The notes beneath the pieces were generated by a model that had not been told where the DNA came from, ran no database searches, and saw only the letters and a list, made by a program, of their open reading frames with translations. From Thermohalobaculum sp039026375 (lineage in GTDB: Bacteria; Pseudomonadota; Alphaproteobacteria; Rhodobacterales; Rhodobacteraceae), in contig JBCCML010000002.1 in assembly GCA_039026375.1 (NCBI GenBank), forward strand, positions 97,965 through 161,964: DNA of 64,000 nucleotides. Direction: 5' to 3'. Position 1 is the first letter of the stretch. Each line of letters begins with the position of its first letter. Positions 59,145 through 64,000 of the stretch are shown one piece after another. The position numbers were made by a program, and so were the translations under genes.

Positions 59145-60470
59145 TCACTGCCAGGTGTAGTACCCGGCCTCGGTCAGGATGGCCTTGGCACGCTCGGCGA
59201 CACCGTCCAGCGCCTCCTGCGGGTCCAGATCCTCGGTCAGCACTTTTGACAGTGTCGTACCCAGATCGGCGTTGATCTTGCCCCAGACGGGGATGATCGG
59301 GCGCCAGTCGGGGTCAGCGTGCTTCAGCGCCTCACCAAAGGTGGCCATGTGCGGGAACTTGGCGTTCACCTCCGGATCCGCGTGGGTCGAGAAGCGCGAC
59401 GGGTTACCCCCGGCCAGCGCCACCAGCTTGTCGCCCCGCTTAGACGTCAGCCATTGCATTAGCAGAAAGGCCGCTTCCTTGTTGGGCGCGTTCCGCGGGA
59501 TGCCGATGCCAAAGCCGCCGGTCTGGCTACCGCGGCGCACGCCCATCGGGTGCAGCGCCCAGCCGACCTTACCGACAACCGCGGACTTCGAGGGATCATT
59601 GATCTGGCCTGCGACCACGGTTGTATCGAGGTACATCGCCGTCTTGCCCTGCAGGAAGCTGGCCAGCGCCTCGCCGAAGGCAAAGCCCTGCGATCCTTCC
59701 GGCCCGCAATCCACGATCTGCTTCAGCGCTTTGGCCGCCGCGACGCCAGCCTCGTTGTTGACGATCGGGTTCCATTCATCGTCCAGGACACGGCCGCCCA
59801 GCGGTGCGAGGTGCAGCAGGAACGCGTGGCTTGCCTGGTGGCCAGAGGCCGCGCGCGATGACATCCCGCCCATGCCCGGCTCCAGCTGTGGGATTTTGCA
59901 GGCCAGCTCCAACATTTCCTCATAGGTCTGGGGAACCTCAAGCCCGTGCTTTTCGAAGATGTCCTTGCGGTAGCCCAGCACCGAGGTCTCGGACCCGAAC
60001 GGGATCCCAAAGAGCGAGCCGGTCTTACCCGGCAGATAGCCCTTCTTGCCCCCTGCCACGCCGATGTTTTCAACATAGCCGTCGATCAGATCCTCGGCAT
60101 CATAGTTCGGATCGGCCAGCTTGGGATTCATGAAGTAGCGGGCCAGGTTCTCCAGCTGATCGGCGAACACGTAGTCGGCCTTCGAGAACACGACATAGGC
60201 GATCAGATCGTAGTCGCCTTCGCGCTTGGTCAGCTCCAGCGTCTGGCGCTCGCGCATCTTCAGATACTGGAGCTGGTCGACCTCGACCTCGATCCCCGTC
60301 TCCTTGGTGAACTCGGGCAGCACCTTTAGGACTGCGTCATAGTGCGGGTGCGCCGGGAAGTTCACGACCAGGGTCGTGCCTTCATAGGGCGCATAGGGGT
60401 TCGCCGCGGCAAGGCTTGCCGCCGCGATGCCGACGGCGGCAATCGCCGTGGTCTTGAGATGTTTCAGCAT
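59145..60470 (-). CDS. Sugar ABC transporter substrate-binding protein
   Basis: This 441-residue periplasmic binding protein (SBP family 1) has a signal peptide (MLKHLKTTAIAAVGIAAASL). The mature part has ETGIEVEVDQLQYLKMRERQ, GDYDLIAYVVFSKADYV and GYYTWQ at the end. The start at 60470 follows GGGAGG at good spacing; the frame further upstream is not coding. It is the second gene of the operon after the MalK-like ATPase. The regulon context suggests a sugar acid or its precursor as ligand (inference). Confidence 0.92.
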   Translation of the reverse strand: MLKHLKTTAIAAVGIAAASLAAANPYAPYEGTTLVVNFPAHPHYDAVLKVLPEFTKETGIEVEVDQLQYLKMRERQTLELTKREGDYDLIAYVVFSKADYVFADQLENLARYFMNPKLADPNYDAEDLIDGYVENIGVAGGKKGYLPGKTGSLFGIPFGSETSVLGYRKDIFEKHGLEVPQTYEEMLELACKIPQLEPGMGGMSSRAASGHQASHAFLLHLAPLGGRVLDDEWNPIVNNEAGVAAAKALKQIVDCGPEGSQGFAFGEALASFLQGKTAMYLDTTVVAGQINDPSKSAVVGKVGWALHPMGVRRGSQTGGFGIGIPRNAPNKEAAFLLMQWLTSKRGDKLVALAGGNPSRFSTHADPEVNAKFPHMATFGEALKHADPDWRPIIPVWGKINADLGTTLSKVLTEDLDPQEALDGVAERAKAILTEAGYYTWQ

Positions 60471-60490
60471 GGTCTTCCTCCCTTGTTTGT

Positions 60491-61573
60491 TCAGAGCGTG
60501 ATGCCCGTTTCGGCACCGAAGAGTCTGATGTCTTCTGGTTTCACCCCGAACGTGAGTTGTTCGCCCGCCTTGACGGGCGGACTGCCTGCGATTTCGACTT
60601 GGACCTCCGCACCACCGCAGCGCATGACCAGCACCGATTGGGTGCCGAGGTATTCGGACACGATCAGCTGCAGGTCGATGGGTGCGCCGGTGCCGGGATC
60701 GAGTGAGAAGGCGGACGGGCGAATGCCCACCGTGACGTTGCCCGAGCTTTGGTCCCCGATCCGCATGGCTGTCTCGGGTGACAGCGGCAGCAGGAAGCCG
60801 TCCCCTTGCACCCATAGGCGATCATCCTGACGGGTCAACGTCCCGTCCAGGAAGTTCATCGTTGGCGTTCCGATGAAGCCCGCGACGAACTTGTTGACCG
60901 GGGCCTCGAACAGTTCCTGCGGCGTGCCCTGTTGCTGCACCACGCCATCGGCCATGACGACGATCCGGTCCCCAAGGGTCATTGCCTCGATCTGATCGTG
61001 GGTCACGTAGACCATGTTCTTATCGAGCCGGTCGCGCATCTCGGCAAGTTCGGTCCGCATGCGGGCGCGAAGCTTGGCATCGAGGTTCGAGAGCGGCTCG
61101 TCGAACAGAAACGTGCCTGCATCACGGACCAGGGCACGGCCCATGGCGACCCGTTGGCGTTGGCCTCCGCTCAGCTCCGCGGGCTTACGGTCCAGCAGGT
61201 GGGCGATGTTCAGCATTGTGGCGACGCGCTGAACCTTTTCCTTGATCTCGGCAGAGGGCACCCGGGCGAGGCGCAGTGCAAAGCTCATGTTCTTCGCGAT
61301 GTTCATGTGCGGGTAGAGCGCGTAGTCCTGGAAGACCATCGCGATATCGCGGTCTTTCGGCTCTCGTTCGGTGATTGGTGTTTCGTCGAAGTAGATCTCT
61401 CCGCCCGAGGCGGTCTCGAGCCCAGCGAGGATGCGCAAAGTGGTGGACTTGCCGCAGCCAGACGGTCCGACAAGCACGGTGAACTCGCCGTCCGCGAACT
61501 CCAGCTCCAACGGGTGCAGCACGCGCACGTCGCCGAAGCTCTTCTCGATCTTATCCAGCACGATCTTTGGCAC
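60491..61573 (-). CDS. Sugar ABC transporter ATPase, MalK/UgpC type
   Basis: This 360-residue ATP-binding protein has Walker A GPSGCGKST at residues 37-45, signature LSGGQRQRVAMGRAL and Walker B FLFDEPLSNLDAKLR with the H-loop THDQIEAMTL. The C-terminal OB-fold extension (from about 240) is the CUT1 regulatory domain. It is the first gene of the minus-strand operon and begins 26 bp from the operator at 61599. Confidence 0.95.
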   Translation of the reverse strand: MPKIVLDKIEKSFGDVRVLHPLELEFADGEFTVLVGPSGCGKSTTLRILAGLETASGGEIYFDETPITEREPKDRDIAMVFQDYALYPHMNIAKNMSFALRLARVPSAEIKEKVQRVATMLNIAHLLDRKPAELSGGQRQRVAMGRALVRDAGTFLFDEPLSNLDAKLRARMRTELAEMRDRLDKNMVYVTHDQIEAMTLGDRIVVMADGVVQQQGTPQELFEAPVNKFVAGFIGTPTMNFLDGTLTRQDDRLWVQGDGFLLPLSPETAMRIGDQSSGNVTVGIRPSAFSLDPGTGAPIDLQLIVSEYLGTQSVLVMRCGGAEVQVEIAGSPPVKAGEQLTFGVKPEDIRLFGAETGITL

Positions 61574-61598
61574 GCTGGCCCCTCCCCAGGGATTTTTT

Positions 61599-61612
61599 TG
61601 TTATCGGTAACA
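61599..61612. promoter_or_regulatory. LacI-type operator TGTTATCGGTAACA
   Basis: This site lies 26 bp upstream of the sugar-importer ATPase gene. It differs by one base from the palindromes at 50324 and 52063. In the GntR/IdnR-type form TGTTA-N4-TAACA, both half-sites are kept. Confidence 0.8.
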
Positions 61613-61659
61613 GTCTGCGGGAGGCCGGTATCGACCTGCAAGGACGGCCGCGATAAAAG

Positions 61660-61677
61660 AACGTTAGCGCTAACGTT
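61660..61677. promoter_or_regulatory. LacI-type operator AACGTTAGCGCTAACGTT
   Basis: A perfect 18-bp palindrome begins 29 bp before the first LacI gene. Its core GTTAGCGCTAAC differs from the TGTTA-N4-TAACA sites, so a second regulator specificity is implied, perhaps autoregulation of the gene that follows. Confidence 0.8.
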
Positions 61678-61688
61678 TATGGGATTTC

Positions 61689-62732
61689 ATGGTCTTAGAC
61701 CCGAAGCCTACAAAGATCGAGGATGTGGCCCGGGCTGCCGGGGTCTCGATCATGTCGGTCAGCCGGGCCTTGCGCGGCGTGGAAGGTGTCTCGGCCGGGA
61801 CGCGCGATCGCATCCGCGCGCTAGCGGCAGAGATGGGATACGTGCCCAGCCGTCTGGCGGGGTCCCTGGCGCAGGCAACCTCGAACCTGGTGTGTATCTC
61901 GGTGCCGACACTCTTCGATGCGGTCTTCGCCGAGATCATTGGGGGCATGCGCGAGACGCTGTCCCATGCGGGGTTGGAGACAATCATCGAGACCTCCGAC
62001 TATCACCAGGCCCGAGAGGCCGTGTGGGTCGAGCGGATGATTACCTGGTCCCCCGCGGCCCTGGTGCTCTCGGGCGTGGACCATACTGATCAGACGCGGT
62101 CGCTGCTGCGGTCTGCCGGGATCCCGGTGATGGAGCTGTGGGACGTCACTGATGACCCGATCGACATGTGCGTCGGACTGGATCACCGCCTTGTCGGATT
62201 TGACTTGGGCGCGCATCTGCTGCGCCTTGGCTATCGGCGCCCGGCCTATATTGGTATCGCCCCAGGCCGCGACTGGCGGTCCGAGAAGCGGCGCGACGGG
62301 ATCGCAGATGCCTTCCGGGAAGCGGGCCTTCCGCTCGAGCCGATCCATGTTGATGCCGCGCCCTCGTTCGAGGCCGGTTATGAGGGTGTCCTTCAGGCGT
62401 TGGCGCTCACCACACGCCCCGACGTTCTGTGCTTCTTGAACGATCACCTTGCGTTTGGCGGCCTGATGGCTTGTGAGGCAGAGGGCCTGGAGGTGCCCAA
62501 TGACATTGGGGTCGCGGGCTTCAACGGGCTCAACATTACAAATGTCTTGCCGAGGCGCCTGACCACCTCTGCTACCCCGCGCGCTCTGATGGGTAAGACC
62601 GCGGCCCGCATGCTGGTGGCTGCGGTGCGCGGGGTCCGGACAGAGCGCCGGGTGGTCATGCCTGTGGCGCTGGAGGAAGGGGCCACCACGCGCCCTCAAT
62701 TGACATCCACGCTCCCCTCCTCCAACAAATGA
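61689..62732 (+). CDS. LacI-family transcriptional regulator 1
   Basis: This 347-residue LacI/GalR-type repressor has an N-terminal HTH (TKIEDVARAAGVSIMSVSRAL) and hinge helix (YVPSRLAGSLAQ) in the first 60 residues, then a periplasmic-binding-protein-like effector domain with TTRPDVLCFLNDHLAFGGLMACEAEGLEVP. The operator at 61660 lies at its promoter. It is divergent from the sugar importer operon. The ligand is probably a sugar acid such as gluconate. Confidence 0.95.
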   Translation: MVLDPKPTKIEDVARAAGVSIMSVSRALRGVEGVSAGTRDRIRALAAEMGYVPSRLAGSLAQATSNLVCISVPTLFDAVFAEIIGGMRETLSHAGLETIIETSDYHQAREAVWVERMITWSPAALVLSGVDHTDQTRSLLRSAGIPVMELWDVTDDPIDMCVGLDHRLVGFDLGAHLLRLGYRRPAYIGIAPGRDWRSEKRRDGIADAFREAGLPLEPIHVDAAPSFEAGYEGVLQALALTTRPDVLCFLNDHLAFGGLMACEAEGLEVPNDIGVAGFNGLNITNVLPRRLTTSATPRALMGKTAARMLVAAVRGVRTERRVVMPVALEEGATTRPQLTSTLPSSNK

Positions 62733-62749
62733 TATCGATAACATTTGTT
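62724..62749. promoter_or_regulatory. LacI-type operator, 26-bp near-palindrome before the second LacI gene
   Basis: The sequence runs from AACAAATG through TATCGATA to CATTTGTT and is a palindrome at 24 of 26 positions. Its core (62730-62743) is TGATATCGATAACA, one base from the operators at 50324 and 52063. It overlaps the end of the first LacI gene and precedes the second by 23 bp, suggesting autoregulation. Confidence 0.75.
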
Positions 62750-62772
62750 CTGTTAGACTGACCCGGCAGGCG

Positions 62773-63804
62773 ATGAACGACGACCGAAAAGCGACCATGG
62801 CCGATGTGGCGCACCTCGCCGGTGTCTCGCCCATGACCGTCAGCCGGGCGCTGAAGCCGAACACCTCGGTCAGTGCCTCCACGCGCGAGAAGATCAGGGC
62901 GGCGGCGGATCAACTGGGCTATGTGCTGGACGCAACGGCCGCGGCGTTCTCCTCCGGACGGTCAGGATTCGTGGCCATGACCGTGCCCTCGATCAACAAC
63001 GCCAACTTCGCTGATACGGCGCGGGGTCTCACCGAGGGTCTGCGCGACAGCGGTTTGGAGCTGTTGCTGGGCTATACCGACTACGACACCGCCGAGGAGG
63101 AGCGACTGGTCGAGGCCTTCCTGCGCCGCCGGCCGGAGGCGATGGTCGTGACCGGGGGCGCCCATACCGACCGGTGCCGGGCCCTGCTGGCGGGGGCCGG
63201 GGTGCCGGTGGTCGAGACCTGGGATCTGCCCAAGGCCCCCATTGACCGCGTGGTGGGTTTCTCGAACGCCGAGGCCGGGGCGCACGTGGCTCAGCACCTC
63301 TATGATGAGGGCTATCGGCGCATTGCATTCATTGGCGGCGACGGAGCGCGCGACAGCAGAGGAGCAGATCGCCAAAGGGGCTTTCTGAGAGCTTTGGATC
63401 AGTTGGGCCTGCCTTGCGATCGGCTCGTAGCACACGCCGCCCCACCAATCACAATGGAGGAAGGGGCTCTCGCGATGAGCAAATTACTTGAGCGATGGCC
63501 CGACACGCAGGCAGCGATGTGCGTCTCGGATCTATCGGCGTTCGGAGCAATGAACACGGCGCTGCGGCAGGGCTTACGGGTCCCAGAGGACATCGCAATT
63601 GCGGGCTTCGGTGCCTATGGCCTGTCCGCCCATGCGCTTCCCGCAATCACGACAGTAGATGTTCAGGCGTTGCGCATAGGGCTGGACGCAGCAAAGTTGG
63701 TCGTATCCGCGCTTCAAGGCAGCATTGGAGACACGAAGCTATTGAAACACAGCCCCCAGGTTATCGTAAGACGCAGCACATCCTCGAAAGCGTCCAGCGC
63801 CTAG
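62773..63804 (+). CDS. LacI-family transcriptional regulator 2 (GntR/IdnR-like)
   Basis: This 343-residue LacI regulator has an HTH reading TMADVAHLAGVSPMTVSRALK, similar in the recognition helix to GntR-type repressors, and an effector domain with VVGFSNAEAGAHVAQHLYDEGYRRIAFIGGD. The TGTTATCGATAACA sites resemble GntR/IdnR operators, so this protein is the better candidate for controlling them. The second half (from about 63350) is less G+C-rich than the first, and an IS starts 38 bp after its stop. Confidence 0.93.
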   Translation: MNDDRKATMADVAHLAGVSPMTVSRALKPNTSVSASTREKIRAAADQLGYVLDATAAAFSSGRSGFVAMTVPSINNANFADTARGLTEGLRDSGLELLLGYTDYDTAEEERLVEAFLRRRPEAMVVTGGAHTDRCRALLAGAGVPVVETWDLPKAPIDRVVGFSNAEAGAHVAQHLYDEGYRRIAFIGGDGARDSRGADRQRGFLRALDQLGLPCDRLVAHAAPPITMEEGALAMSKLLERWPDTQAAMCVSDLSAFGAMNTALRQGLRVPEDIAIAGFGAYGLSAHALPAITTVDVQALRIGLDAAKLVVSALQGSIGDTKLLKHSPQVIVRRSTSSKASSA

Positions 63805-63842
63805 TTCGGCGAGCACAACAAACTCACAGACGAAATCTTGAG

Positions 63843-64000
63843 TGTCCGATTGTGGCATCCTGGACCTTTCCCGGAATTGTTCTGCTCCTTTGACTTTGTA
63901 TTTTGCCACAAAGGAGAGACATCATGGCATCGAAACCAACCCCGGAGTTCCGTGCAGAAGCAGTTCGCGTAGCGTTGACTAGTGGGCTGCCGCGTAAACA
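63843..64000 (+). mobile_element. Left end of an insertion sequence, IS3-like (partial)
   Basis: A presumed terminal repeat TGTCCGATTGTGGCATCCTG starts at 63843, followed about 60 bp later by a purine-rich site and the transposase start. The right end lies outside the window. The break with the LacI gene and the transposase similarity support an IS. Confidence 0.6.
63925..64000 (+). CDS. Transposase OrfA, IS3-family-like (N-terminal part)
   Basis: The first 25 residues (MASKPTPEFRAEAVRVALTS, then GLPRK) match the start of IS3-type OrfA proteins, with FRAEAVRVAL forming the first helix of the helix-turn-helix. AAAGGAGAG lies upstream of the ATG. The rest is outside the window. Confidence 0.7.

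Noticed and set aside
1..64000. tRNA, rRNA or replication origin
   Set aside because: No tRNA-like cloverleaf, rRNA sequence or replication gene was noticed while reading; not excluded by a computed search.

Overview
The window looks like an alphaproteobacterium of the Rhodobacteraceae (Roseobacter-like). This is inferred from the high G+C, the density of ABC-type uptake operons, the LysR/LacI/TetR regulators, and the many enzymes for amides, methylated amines and sugar acids. It is an accessory-metabolism region. I saw no rRNA, tRNA, CRISPR array or replication gene. The window cuts a gene at each end: a solute-binding protein on the left and an IS3-type transposase on the right.

Layout. 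(1) 3-7.6 kb: an oligopeptide-type ABC importer (binding protein, two permeases, one fused double ATPase) runs into an AtzF-like allophanate hydrolase and a RidA protein, facing a second amidase. This suggests uptake of an amide or ureide nitrogen source and its hydrolysis. (2) 7.9-19.5 kb: a gamma-glutamyltransferase-like enzyme, a complete branched-chain-amino-acid-type ABC importer on the minus strand, two LysR regulators, a luciferase-like flavin oxidoreductase and an enoyl-CoA hydratase homologue. (3) 19.6-23.3 kb: a DUF4437 cupin protein, a membrane class III nucleotide cyclase and a DUF2235 hydrolase. (4) 24-33 kb: an exported amidohydrolase, an outer-membrane channel, a LysR regulator and an RND efflux pair. 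(5) 33-39 kb: a cassette of an MttB-type methyltransferase, an SRPBCC protein, an Asp/Glu-racemase-superfamily protein and a dimethylglycine/sarcosine-dehydrogenase-like flavoprotein, probably for an N-methylated amine. (6) 39-49 kb: a less compact stretch with a broken SLC13-type transporter, gene remnants, an old-yellow-enzyme-type demethylase, a TetR/sterol-desaturase pair, a cupin and an amidohydrolase. (7) 49.4-63.8 kb: a gluconate/idonate-type sugar-acid regulon. It holds a lactonase, an L-idonate 5-dehydrogenase, a gluconate 5-dehydrogenase, gluconokinase, 6-phosphogluconate dehydrogenase, a sugar ABC importer and two LacI regulators. Four operators of the form TGTTA-N4-TAACA or a one-base variant, and a separate GTTAGCGCTAAC palindrome, lie in its control regions. 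(8) From about 63.84 kb an insertion sequence begins.

The most unusual signal is a dispersed element of about 98 bp with three copies (7687-7784, 23491-23588, 50791-50897). Each copy has a conserved left flank, exactly six 11-bp units (66 bp) built on CGTAY, and a GTCGAC palindrome on the right. The first two copies are inverted relative to each other and bracket about 15.7 kb. An 11-bp repeat places every unit on about the same helical face, which resembles a centromere or iteron-type protein-binding site. I know of no described family that matches it.
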